Shown here in pieces: positions 36,754 through 44,032 of a stretch of 64,000 bases of DNA. The notes beneath the pieces were generated by a model. The model had not been told where the DNA came from, did no database searches, and saw nothing but the letters and a program-made list of their open reading frames with translations. How positions within the stretch are numbered: the stretch's first letter is position 1; each line of letters opens with the position of its first letter. The DNA lies in assembly GCF_007559005.1 (NCBI RefSeq), contig NZ_CP041763.1, positions 1,644,463-1,708,462 on the forward strand, given 5' to 3'. Source of the DNA: Gordonia zhaorongruii (GTDB taxonomy: Bacteria > Actinomycetota > Actinomycetes > Mycobacteriales > Mycobacteriaceae). A program made the position numbers and the translations under genes.

Positions 36754-36784
36754 GCCCCGTCCACTTATCTCCAGTGGACGGGGC
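36754..36784 (-). terminator. Hairpin downstream of the PfpI-like gene
   Basis: GCCCCGTCCACT (36754-36765) pairs perfectly with AGTGGACGGGGC (36773-36784) around a 7-nt loop, 26 nt after the stop of the minus-strand gene. No U-tract follows, as is common for actinobacterial terminators. Confidence 0.65.
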
Positions 36785-36809
36785 AGACTACCAGTGAAGC
36801 GGTCTCAGC

Positions 36810-37505
36810 TCAGGCGAGGCGGGAGACCACCTCGGCAGCCAGCGGCCGGGACGACGCCGGGTTCTGACCGGTGACCAGGCCGCGGTCAGTCACGACGTTG
36901 GACTCCCAGGGGTCACCGACCTCGACCTGAATGCCCGCTTCTGTCAGTCGGTCCTCGAGCAACCATTTCGCCTTGTCTGCGAGGCCCGCCTGCGATTCCT
37001 CGGCGTTGGTGAAGGCGGCCACCCGGTACCCGGAGAACGCGTTGGCCCCGTCCTCGATCGTGGCGGCCAGCATTGCGGCCGGTCCGTGACAGACGATCGC
37101 GAGTGGCTTGCCGGAATCGCGGGCGGCGACCAGCAGCTCGCCAGAGGTGTGGTCGACCGCAAGGTCCTCCATTGGTCCGTGCCCGCCAGGATAGAAGACC
37201 GCCACATAGTCGTCGAGGTCTACGTCTCCGAGCGCAATCGGATGCCGCAACTCGGTGATGGAATCGAGAGTGGCCCTGACCTGCGCGGCGTTGGTCTCGC
37301 CACCGTTGGCCTCCGCGCTGAGGCTGCCCTCGTCAACGCTGGGTATCACACCGCCCGGGGTCGCAACGACAACGTCGTAGCCGGCCTCCGTAAAGACCTC
37401 GAACGGTCCGACGGCTTCTTCGGCCCAGAAGCCGGTCGGGTGCTTGGTACCGTCGGCGAGCGTCAAGTAGTCGACACCGGTCATCACGAAGAGGATCTTT
37501 GACAC
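36810..37505 (-). CDS. DJ-1/PfpI (Hsp31-like) family protein
   Basis: A 231-residue class I glutamine-amidotransferase-like protein. The N-terminal KHPTGFWAEEAVGPFEVFTEAGYDVVVATPGG, PGGHGPMEDL and nucleophile elbow AIVCHGPAAML (Cys near residue 139) match the yeast Hsp31/bacterial glyoxalase III-like group, which detoxifies methylglyoxal or acts as a chaperone. It is a stand-alone stress-type gene with a hairpin terminator downstream. Which activity applies cannot be told. Confidence 0.9.
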   Translation of the reverse strand: MSKILFVMTGVDYLTLADGTKHPTGFWAEEAVGPFEVFTEAGYDVVVATPGGVIPSVDEGSLSAEANGGETNAAQVRATLDSITELRHPIALGDVDLDDYVAVFYPGGHGPMEDLAVDHTSGELLVAARDSGKPLAIVCHGPAAMLAATIEDGANAFSGYRVAAFTNAEESQAGLADKAKWLLEDRLTEAGIQVEVGDPWESNVVTDRGLVTGQNPASSRPLAAEVVSRLA

Positions 37506-37712
37506 GTTTGTATGCTCCTAAGGGCCAGACGAAATTCGGATTCGACACACTGCGAAGGACGGGGCACCGCACTCGCAGGAGCCAGCCCACCGCAGTACTT
37601 CAGTTCAACTCCGTGGCGCGTCTGCGCTATTCCGAGCCGAGCTAGACTCAGCCCGGTGTCGCGTTCCGCGGAACGCAGAGTAGCGACAGCTCCCGCTGTC
37701 TGTGAGATACTT

Positions 37713-37982
37713 CTAGTGGTCACGTAGCCTCTCGACCAGCTCGTTCTTGTTTAGCGATGAATAGCCGGTGAGCCCCAGTTCGTTCGCGCGTGACTTCAGC
37801 TCATCGACCGTCCAATCTTCGTAACGATGCGAATGGCCACCGGCCGCCCCGACCGCAGAGCGGCCACGGTTGGCCGCCGCGTTCGCAATTCTGGCCGACT
37901 TCGCTTTTGAATCGCCTTCGTCACGCAGTCTCTCGTACAGCTCATCGTCTTTCACTGATGGACCAGGATCCTTCTGCGGCAT
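37713..37982 (-). CDS. Small DUF7218-like protein with Rho-N/SAP-like C-terminus
   Basis: An 89-residue charged protein: MPQKDPGPSVKDDELYERLRDEG followed by KAKSARIANAAANRGRSAVG and a C-terminal WTVDELKSRANELGLTGYSSLNKNELVERLRDH, which has the helix-extended-loop-helix pattern of Rho N-terminal/SAP motifs. The function is unknown; nucleic-acid binding is plausible. It lies 44 nt downstream of an F420-type oxidoreductase on the same strand and may be co-transcribed. Confidence 0.8.
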   Translation of the reverse strand: MPQKDPGPSVKDDELYERLRDEGDSKAKSARIANAAANRGRSAVGAAGGHSHRYEDWTVDELKSRANELGLTGYSSLNKNELVERLRDH

Positions 37983-38026
37983 GTCGTGCCTCCATTTCCT
38001 CGATTGAGCGAATTTCGACGCGGTCG

Positions 38027-39025
38027 TCAATCAGCCTCGGACGAAGCGCCTCGCAGCTTCTGGAGCAATATGGGCGCGATGTCACGGAGGAAGGCGTCTT
38101 GAGAACTTCCGCCGATCTGAACCAATGCGATGTCGGTGAAACCCGCTTCCCAGTACCGACGGATGCCATCGACGGTCTGGTCGAGATCGGGCCCGCAGGG
38201 TATCGAATCGGCGACGTCGTCGGGCGTCACGAATTTGGTGGCGGCAGCGAACCCCGCTGTTGTCCGCAGGTCGGCGTTCACATCCCAGCCTCCGGCGAAC
38301 CACCGGAACTGATCGCGTGCCCGTTCGACGGCCTGGCTTCGGTCCTCATCCCAACAGATCGGAATCTGTCCGATGGCGCGCGCCTGCCCACCAACCGTTC
38401 CGGTATCTGGATTTTCGTTCCAAGCGGTTACCAGATGCCGATTCGGTTCCGTGGCGATCAGGTGGTCGGCGAGCGGACCGAACGTGTCGATCCCCTTCGG
38501 CCCCGAGACCGCCACGCCGATCGGGACGCCACCCTCGGGCAGATCCCAGATGCGCGCCGAGTCGACCTGGAAGAACTCGCCGCGATGGTCCACCATCTCG
38601 CCCGTGTGCAAGGACCTAATAATGCATATCGCTTCGGCAAGCATCGCGTGCCGCTCCTCAACCGACGGCCATCGCTCCCCGACTACATGCTCGTTGAGGT
38701 TCTCACCGCTACCGAGGCCCAGAGTGAATCGACCATCGCTCAATATCTGCATTGTGGCGGCCTTTTGCGCCACAATCGCCGGGTGATACCGCATCGACGG
38801 GCACGTGACATACGTCATCAGCTCGACATCATTGGTCGCTTGTGCCACGGCGCCGAGTACCGACCACGCATACGGCGCATGCCCTTGCGCCGAGAGCCAC
38901 GGGAAATAATGGTCACTGCACACTTCGAAGTCGAATCCGGCGGCTTCGGCGTCCACCGCATATCTGACGAGATCCTTCGGACCGGCTTGTTCGGTCATCA
39001 GCGTGTATCCGAATCGCACAGTCAC
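38027..39025 (-). CDS. LLM-class F420-dependent oxidoreductase (TIGR03557, Fgd-like)
   Basis: A 332-residue luciferase-like protein close to F420-dependent glucose-6-phosphate dehydrogenase and its TIGR03557 relatives: RFGYTLMTEQAGPKDLV, DFEVCSDHYFPWLSAQGHAPYAWSVLGA, TLGLGSGENLNEHVVGERWPSVEERHAML and GVAVSGPKG. GTG at 39025 is 11 nt after AAGGAG; GTGs at 39037 and 39019 are alternatives. The substrate is unknown. It reduces or uses coenzyme F420. Confidence 0.9.
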   Translation of the reverse strand: MTVRFGYTLMTEQAGPKDLVRYAVDAEAAGFDFEVCSDHYFPWLSAQGHAPYAWSVLGAVAQATNDVELMTYVTCPSMRYHPAIVAQKAATMQILSDGRFTLGLGSGENLNEHVVGERWPSVEERHAMLAEAICIIRSLHTGEMVDHRGEFFQVDSARIWDLPEGGVPIGVAVSGPKGIDTFGPLADHLIATEPNRHLVTAWNENPDTGTVGGQARAIGQIPICWDEDRSQAVERARDQFRWFAGGWDVNADLRTTAGFAAATKFVTPDDVADSIPCGPDLDQTVDGIRRYWEAGFTDIALVQIGGSSQDAFLRDIAPILLQKLRGASSEAD

Positions 39026-39037
39026 AGCTTCCCCCAC

Positions 39038-39571
39038 TCCTTCGATGTGGCTTGGATGGGCGTAGGAGTCCGTCGTCGGCAGGGCGTTTCGCGAGTTGTA
39101 TCGAGTTGGAAGTCAATGGTTGGGTTTGCGAGAATCACCGACCCGGTGTCCTGATCCGACCCTACGCGCGCACGTATCGACCCGCGCCGGTTCTCTGCGC
39201 AAATCGCGTGCCAGAGCCTCCCGGCTCGGTAGACGAGGACTGTGCTCGGCGACCTCGCCGACAAGTGCTCGCATACGCCTCGGGCAGTTGAGCGTGGCGC
39301 TCAGTCGCCTTTATCGACGCTCATATCGATGCGAACTCCAGAGGCGATACACCCAAGAGTGATGCACAGGGATTCCAGTAAACCTCTACATGTTGCACCG
39401 GGCGAAGCAATCGCCCGCTGCTCGCCGTGCCGGATGCCAACGCGCTGTGGGACTTTGATCTCCTAGCTGAGCCTCAGTGACAGCGAGGTGAGACCTGCCC
39501 TGGTACGACTCACGCCTGATGTGCCAAACCTGAGCCGTACACTGCTGGCCCGAATACTCCACTGTGTCGAG
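39038..39571. other. Gene-free 534-nt region
   Basis: No frame here has plausible codon use or a recognisable family. A small inverted repeat, TGAGCG (39289-39294) with CGCTCA (39298-39303), is the only structure noticed. It separates the F420 oxidoreductase promoter side from the end of the TetR gene and may be a remnant of deleted sequence. Confidence 0.5.
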
Positions 39572-40144
39572 TCATTGCGCTGCCAGTACTTCCGAAGTGG
39601 GCCCATGGGTTATCGCGTTGACGAGTTGTTCGATCACTGCCCGGGATACTTGGGGCGGCGGGGCGTGCGTAAGAAGACCTTCGATGACGAACGTCCCGAT
39701 GCGGATCACGGCGTCCGCGTCCGGTCCCGAAAGCCCTGCGGCGGCGATATCGTCAGAGAAGAGCGCTTCAGTGTACGCGTGAAAGCCATTGTGCCATTCA
39801 TCGATGACTGTCGACTTGGCCGCACGCTCGTGCACGGTCGACACCAACGGACCCACCCGCTGCAGTCGCTCCACCAGCCATTCGAGCCGCTCGGCGAGAG
39901 AGCGATCCGCAACGGCCGCGTAGTCCTCCGTATCCTCGGTCACGATGACCGACAGGACGGCCACCAAGATGTCATCCTTGTCCTCGAAATACCAGTACAA
40001 CGTATTTGCTGTTATGCCAACGGCTTTGGCTAGCCGGGTGATGGACGTGCGCTCGAAACCTTCGGACACGAACAGGTCGCGCGCGACGCCGATGATGTCT
40101 GCGCGCTTTTCCTCCCTGTTGTGAAGTCCGCGGTTTCTGGGCAT
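39572..40144 (-). CDS. TetR-family transcriptional regulator
   Basis: A 190-residue TetR protein with HTH RTSITRLAKAVGITANTLYWYFEDKDDILV (about residues 31-60). ATG at 40144 is 127 nt from the divergent hydrolase ATG at 40271. Two CTTGAAC/GTTCAAG operator copies lie between them, so it probably regulates itself and the hydrolase. Confidence 0.92.
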   Translation of the reverse strand: MPRNRGLHNREEKRADIIGVARDLFVSEGFERTSITRLAKAVGITANTLYWYFEDKDDILVAVLSVIVTEDTEDYAAVADRSLAERLEWLVERLQRVGPLVSTVHERAAKSTVIDEWHNGFHAYTEALFSDDIAAAGLSGPDADAVIRIGTFVIEGLLTHAPPPQVSRAVIEQLVNAITHGPTSEVLAAQ

Positions 40145-40158
40145 GGTCTACATCCTAT

Positions 40159-40206
40159 CTTGAACACCGTTCAAGGTGCTGATACGGTTCTTGAGAGCCG
40201 TTCAAG
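40159..40206. promoter_or_regulatory. Two TetR operator copies
   Basis: CTTGAAC-acc-GTTCAAG at 40159-40175 is a perfect 7-3-7 inverted repeat. A second copy, CTTGAGA-gcc-GTTCAAG at 40190-40206, has two changes in the left arm. Start-to-start distance is 31 bp, three helical turns, so two dimers would sit on the same DNA face. Confidence 0.75.
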
Positions 40207-40270
40207 AGAACGGATAGTCCTCATCACCGGTCGCACCGTGCATCCCGCCACAGAACAGGGGAATTATCAG

Positions 40271-41194
40271 ATGGCCACTGACGATCACGCCCATTTCACG
40301 CGTTCTGAAACCTCGTTCACCTCGGACGGTGTCCGGTGCGCAGCAACAGTGTTTCGGCCCACGACGGCGCACGTAGCGCCACTCCCCGCGATCGTGATGG
40401 CGCACGGATTCGGTACACCCCGGGCAATGCGCCTGTACGCGTACGCGGAGCAGTTCGTAGCGGCGGGTTTCATCGTGTGTGTATTCGACTACCGGCACTT
40501 CGGGGACAGCGACGGCGAACCACGGCAGCTGTTGGATATACCGAAACAACTCGTCGACTGGCGCGGCGCTGTCGACTTCACACGGACGCTCGATGGAGTC
40601 GACGAGAACAGGATCGTCGGGTGGGGCACGTCCTTCGCCGGCGGCCACGTACTCACCCTCGCGGGCAACGGACTCGAATTCGCCGCTGTCATCGCGCAAG
40701 TACCCCATGTCAACGGCGTCGCCGCCGTCCGTGCAGTCGGACTCCGGCACGCGCTACGAGTCGGACCTTCGGCTATCAGCGACGGCATCCGAGCACTTCT
40801 TCGACGCCCGCCGCGCTATATCGACAGTGTCGGCCTACCTGGATCGCATGCAGTGATGGTCTCACCGGATGCGATTACCGGACGCGATCGACTGTTGCGC
40901 GGGTCAGGATTAGTCGTCGGCGACTACCCCGAGACTGTCGCCGCACGCATACTGTTGAAAATCTGGCGGTACTCCCCCGGGCGAACAGCGGCAGCGATCG
41001 GATGCCCCACATTGGTCCAGATCATGTCCGAGGATGTAGTGACTCCAGCCGCAGTCACACAACGCACCGCAGAGAAGATGCGCAATGCCACGGTTCGTAC
41101 CTATGCGGGTGGTCATTTCGATCCGTATGTCGATCCACTCTTCTCGACAGTGGTGGGTGACCAACTCGATTTCCTTGCCGAGAACGTGCGGTGA
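40271..41194 (+). CDS. Alpha/beta hydrolase (Xaa-Pro peptidase S15/dienelactone hydrolase-like)
   Basis: A 307-residue hydrolase: IVMAHGFGTPRAM (oxyanion region), VFDYRHFGDSDGEPRQLLD, nucleophile GWGTSFAGGH, acid in MSEDVVTP and triad His in TYAGGHFDPY. This is the group of alpha/beta hydrolases that resembles the S15 peptidase/CocE core and is often next to TetR genes. ATG at 40271 was chosen because the upstream extension covers the operators. The substrate is unknown; ligand-induced expression is likely. Confidence 0.88.
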   Translation: MATDDHAHFTRSETSFTSDGVRCAATVFRPTTAHVAPLPAIVMAHGFGTPRAMRLYAYAEQFVAAGFIVCVFDYRHFGDSDGEPRQLLDIPKQLVDWRGAVDFTRTLDGVDENRIVGWGTSFAGGHVLTLAGNGLEFAAVIAQVPHVNGVAAVRAVGLRHALRVGPSAISDGIRALLRRPPRYIDSVGLPGSHAVMVSPDAITGRDRLLRGSGLVVGDYPETVAARILLKIWRYSPGRTAAAIGCPTLVQIMSEDVVTPAAVTQRTAEKMRNATVRTYAGGHFDPYVDPLFSTVVGDQLDFLAENVR

Positions 41195-41328
41195 CGCAGC
41201 GCGCAGCCCGTCGCGCACCTTCACGCGGCGCGCCATCCGGACTCGCCGTCCGAGCCACTGCGCTGCCAACCGCCGGAATCGCACCGGTGCCAACCCGGTC
41301 CAGGACCTCGATCCGCGGAGACCACCCC

Positions 41329-41384
41329 GCCCGATCAGGAATTGAACACGACAAACCGGTTGCCCACCACTCCGCTAAACGGGC
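41329..41384 (-). other. Possible degenerate tRNA-like remnant
   Basis: Read on the minus strand, GCCCGTT (41384-41378) can pair with ATCGGGC (41335-41329) as a 7-bp acceptor-like stem with one mismatch, and the inside contains a TAGCGGAGTGGTGG D-arm-like start and a TTCAATTCC T-loop-like segment. The total is only 56 nt, lacking most of an anticodon arm, and the T-stem pairs poorly. If real it is a dead fragment just upstream of the acetyltransferase gene. Confidence 0.15.
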
Positions 41385-41396
41385 AGACTCGCGCAT

Positions 41397-42053
41397 ATGG
41401 CTGTCCTACGACCCGTCGACACCGATCACTGGACGCGTCGCGAGTGGTTCGAGCACTATCGATACCGCCGTCCTACGTATTGTTCGATGACGGTCGACAT
41501 CGACGTGTCGCAGCTGGTCCCTGCGGTTCGGGCGGCCGGCCTTCGCAGTTATCCGGCACAGGTCTGGGCGTTGGCGACGGTAGTCAACAGGTACCCGCAG
41601 TTCCGCATGGCCCTCGACGAGAACGGTGCTCCAGGAATTTGGGACGCCGTCGACCCATCCTTCACGGTGTTCAACCCGGATCTGGAGACGTTCTGCAATG
41701 TCTGGGCGTCGTACGAGGACTTCCCGGCATTCCATGATCGGGCCGCACACCTGATCGACGAGCATCGGAGTGCGACAACGCCTTTCCCTCAGGGGTTCCC
41801 GCCGCCTCCCAATCTCTTCGACGTCTCAAGCATCCCCTGGACCTCATTCACCAGCGTCTCGCTGCACATGCAGACCGGGTGGGACCACTTCGCACCGGCG
41901 TTCACACTCGGTCGGTACCGCGAGGACGGCGACACCCTCATGATGCCCCTCGCGTTGCAGATCCATCACGCAGCGGCCGATGGCTATCACCTGGCCCGGC
42001 TGGTCAACGACCTGCGCGCACTCATCAGCACACCTGAGGAATGGTTGACGTGA
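41397..42053 (+). CDS. catA: Type A chloramphenicol O-acetyltransferase-like protein
   Basis: A 218-residue protein of the exact length and layout of trimeric CAT enzymes: WTRREWFEHYRYRRPTYCSMTVDIDVS at the N-terminus, YPQFRMALDENG, FNPDLETFCNVWASY, SSIPWTSFTSVSLHM, and the catalytic motif HHAAADGYH at His190/His191. It would acetylate chloramphenicol or a related hydroxylated compound with acetyl-CoA. It has no partner gene. A weak tRNA-like fragment lies just upstream. Whether it confers resistance cannot be read from the sequence. Confidence 0.9.
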   Translation: MAVLRPVDTDHWTRREWFEHYRYRRPTYCSMTVDIDVSQLVPAVRAAGLRSYPAQVWALATVVNRYPQFRMALDENGAPGIWDAVDPSFTVFNPDLETFCNVWASYEDFPAFHDRAAHLIDEHRSATTPFPQGFPPPPNLFDVSSIPWTSFTSVSLHMQTGWDHFAPAFTLGRYREDGDTLMMPLALQIHHAAADGYHLARLVNDLRALISTPEEWLT

Positions 42054-42155
42054 CTAAGCCGTAAACGCAGTCCAGCTAACTTCGCGACCTACCCGAATCA
42101 TCGAATCGTTGCCCGCCCAGCCGATAGCTGTTTCGGCGGTAGCCGACATCGGCGA

Positions 42156-42512
42156 TCACCGATGAGGCGTCAACGTGATGGAGCCGATCCTGACGCCGCC
42201 TAGATACGCCGGCCCCTTGTATCCGCCGTGTCCATCACGGTTCAGGAAAACTCGGTGCCCCGGAAACAAGTCGACATAACCGCCTTTGGCCGTCGGATGA
42301 ATCCGGTAGCGGCCAATGAGCACCAGGTCCCGGCCCGAGACATGGGCGTCACGCTGGAGCAGCACAGCTCCGGACGACAACGTTGTGGACGTGTAGGCGC
42401 CGGGTGCGACGTCAGCGGACGCTGGCCCGGCGGTGCCGAACAGACTTGCAGCACCGATAACCGATGCGGCCAGAGCGGTCCAGACCACCCGTGGGCTTAC
42501 ATTCATATCCAT
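42156..42512 (-). CDS. Small secreted protein, unknown function
   Basis: A 118-residue protein with a clear Sec signal peptide (VVWTALAASVIGAASLFGTAGPASA, cleavage after ASA about residue 33) and a mature part of about 85 residues rich in Gly and beta-type sequence (GRDLVLIGRYRIHPTAKGGYVDLFPGHRVFLNRDGHGG). It has no Cys after the signal. It looks like the small exported proteins common in mycolate actinobacteria; no family recognised. Confidence 0.75.
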   Translation of the reverse strand: MDMNVSPRVVWTALAASVIGAASLFGTAGPASADVAPGAYTSTTLSSGAVLLQRDAHVSGRDLVLIGRYRIHPTAKGGYVDLFPGHRVFLNRDGHGGYKGPAYLGGVRIGSITLTPHR

Positions 42513-42668
42513 GGTTCACATCCTGGTAGCTCGGGGTTCCTACGCTACGCCTGGCCTGGATCAGCCATCGTTCTATGCACCAGTCAAGCCGGGTAAGCCT
42601 TAGACGTTCTAAAAGCACATTGGTGGTGTGCGCGGCTCGCGCTTGATGTCTCCGGTTTCGATAGTGGT

Positions 42669-43040
42669 TCAGCAGCAGGTGTTGAGGACCGCCCGGAGTG
42701 CTTCTAGGTTGGCTGGCTCAGCACGATAAAGGTTGTTGACGCCGCGACGTTGCGAGGTGACCAGGCCTGCGCCCCGGAGTTGGTTGAGGTGGTGAGATGC
42801 GGTGCCCCCGGAGATGCCGACGGCGGCGGCGATGGCGCTAGCGGTCATCTCAAGGTCCGGATCACCCATCAGGAGCGACACCATCTGAATCCGGACTGGA
42901 TCAGCGAGGGCCTTGAGCCGGAGAGCGAGCTCGACGGCGTCATCGCTTGGCATTGGGCCGGCGGCCAGTGGTGCACAGCAGATCGGGGCGCTGATGTCCA
43001 TCACGGGCAGAGACTTGGGCATAGTCTCGAATCTACCCAT
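42669..43040 (-). CDS. arsR: ArsR-family metalloregulator, ICC/CC type
   Basis: A 123-residue ArsR/SmtB winged-helix repressor: LKALADPVRIQMVSLL, HTH ASAIAAAVGISGGTASHHLNQLRGAGLVT. It lacks the CVC motif on the recognition-side helix; instead an N-terminal Cys-Cys (PICCAPL) and a C-terminal Cys-Cys (LNTCC) are present. Corynebacterial ArsR binds As(III) with an N-terminal Cys15-Cys16 pair, so this is probably an arsenic sensor of that type. It is divergent from arsI. ATG at 43040 or 43022. Confidence 0.9.
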   Translation of the reverse strand: MGRFETMPKSLPVMDISAPICCAPLAAGPMPSDDAVELALRLKALADPVRIQMVSLLMGDPDLEMTASAIAAAVGISGGTASHHLNQLRGAGLVTSQRRGVNNLYRAEPANLEALRAVLNTCC

Positions 43041-43042
43041 AC

Positions 43043-43102
43043 CTTTGACATATATCAAAGTAATGAGTTACAACGGAGACGTCGATTGCTTAGACATTTG
43101 TC
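43043..43102. promoter_or_regulatory. ArsR operator region between arsR and arsI
   Basis: CTTTGA (43043-43048) and TCAAAG (43055-43060) form a perfect inverted repeat with a 6-nt centre next to the arsR start. A second palindrome GACATTTGTC (43093-43102) lies 18 nt before the arsI ATG. The first shares a 14-mer with the promoter of the second arsR. Confidence 0.65.
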
Positions 43103-43120
43103 AAATTCTTGGAGGCCCCC

Positions 43121-43588
43121 ATGTCCCGCGTCCAACTCGCACTCAACGTCGACGACCTAGAGACGTCGATTGCGTTCTACAGCAAGCTCTTCAACACCAC
43201 GCCCGCCAAGGTCAAACCCGGGTATGCGAACTTCGCCATAGCTGAGCCGGCACTCAAGCTGGTGCTCCTCGAGAACCGCGGCGAGGGTGGCACCATCAAC
43301 CATCTCGGCGTCGAGGTGGACGCTAGCGAGGCTGTTCACAGCGAGATTGCTCGACTGTCCAGCGAAGGCCTGTTCACCGAGGAACAGATCAACACAACCT
43401 GTTGCTTCGCTACTCAGGACAAGGTGTGGGTCGGCGCACCCGACGGGGAACGTTGGGAGGTTTACACCGTCCTGTCTGACGCGGACACTTTCGGCGAAGC
43501 GCCGATCGCGTCATCCGATTCCGCAGGCGCCGACCTCGGGCTGACGCAGACCGCGTCGGCGTGCTGCACTCCAACCTCGTCAACCTAG
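43121..43588 (+). CDS. arsI: ArsI/CadI-family metalloenzyme (organoarsenical C-As lyase)
   Basis: A 155-residue vicinal-oxygen-chelate protein: VQLALNVDDLETSIAFYSKLFNTTPAKVKPGYANFAIAEPALKLVL, INHLGVEVD (metal His), and TTCCFATQDKVWVGAPDGERWEVYTVL with the conserved Cys pair. ArsI uses Fe(II) and O2 to demethylate methylarsenite; the CadI name reflects cadmium induction in mycobacteria. The C-terminus has a further Cys pair (SACCTPTSS). GGAGG lies 7 nt before ATG 43121. Confidence 0.93.
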   Translation: MSRVQLALNVDDLETSIAFYSKLFNTTPAKVKPGYANFAIAEPALKLVLLENRGEGGTINHLGVEVDASEAVHSEIARLSSEGLFTEEQINTTCCFATQDKVWVGAPDGERWEVYTVLSDADTFGEAPIASSDSAGADLGLTQTASACCTPTSST

Positions 43589-43642
43589 GTCGATCTTCGA
43601 CGGGCGTCGCTCTGATGAGCGGCACCCCTTCGTGTTGCGGCT

Positions 43643-43678
43643 TATATCGACATACGTCAATATCGATATATGTCAAAG
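43643..43678. promoter_or_regulatory. ArsR operator region upstream of the arsR2-acr3-arsC operon
   Basis: TATATCGA (43643-43650) and TCGATATA (43663-43670) are exact inverted copies, and the next bases complete GATATATGTCAAAG (43665-43678), the complement of the CTTTGACATATATC found at 43043. It overlaps the ATG of the second arsR at 43670, so that gene may be leaderless and autorepressed. Confidence 0.65.
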
Positions 43679-44032
43679 TCACTCGAGGTCGAGATCGCCC
43701 CGGCACGATGTTCGCCGCTGGCACGAGAGCCCCTGACGCCAGAGCGAACGGTGGAGGCGTGCGCGGTATTTAAGGCACTTGCCGATCCGGTGCGTTTGCA
43801 GTTGTTCAGCCTCATCGCCAGCCACGAGGGCGGTCAGGCGTGCGTGTGCGACATCCTGCCAGCTGTGGATGTGTCGCAGCCGACGGTGTCGCATCATTTG
43901 AAGGTCCTGCGGACTGCGGGGCTACTCGAGTCCGAGCGCCGCGGGTCGTGGGTTCATTACCGGGTGGTTCCCGACGCCCTCGGTGTGGTCGCCGACATCG
44001 TGGTGCCGCTGACCGGAATGGCGATCGCATGA
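43670..44032 (+). CDS. arsR: ArsR-family metalloregulator, CVC type
   Basis: A 120-residue ArsR repressor with FKALADPVRLQLFSLI, the As(III)-binding ACVCDILPAV helix as in classical ELCVCDL regulators, and HTH VSQPTVSHHLKVLRTAGLLESERRGSWVHYRV. Its metal site differs from that of the other ArsR 600 nt away. Its TGA overlaps the acr3 ATG (ATGA), making arsR-acr3-arsC one coupled operon. Confidence 0.94.
   Translation: MSKSLEVEIAPARCSPLAREPLTPERTVEACAVFKALADPVRLQLFSLIASHEGGQACVCDILPAVDVSQPTVSHHLKVLRTAGLLESERRGSWVHYRVVPDALGVVADIVVPLTGMAIA

Larger units (their letters stand above)
36333..36809. other. Gene-free 477-nt region with three strong palindromes
   Basis: No convincing coding sequence is visible between the MarR and PfpI-like genes; the short open frames have no codon bias or recognisable family. 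The stretch includes an AT-richer patch at about 36630-36715, two near-perfect palindromes (36361-36377, 36574-36594) and a hairpin at 36754-36784, each listed separately. Confidence 0.6.
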
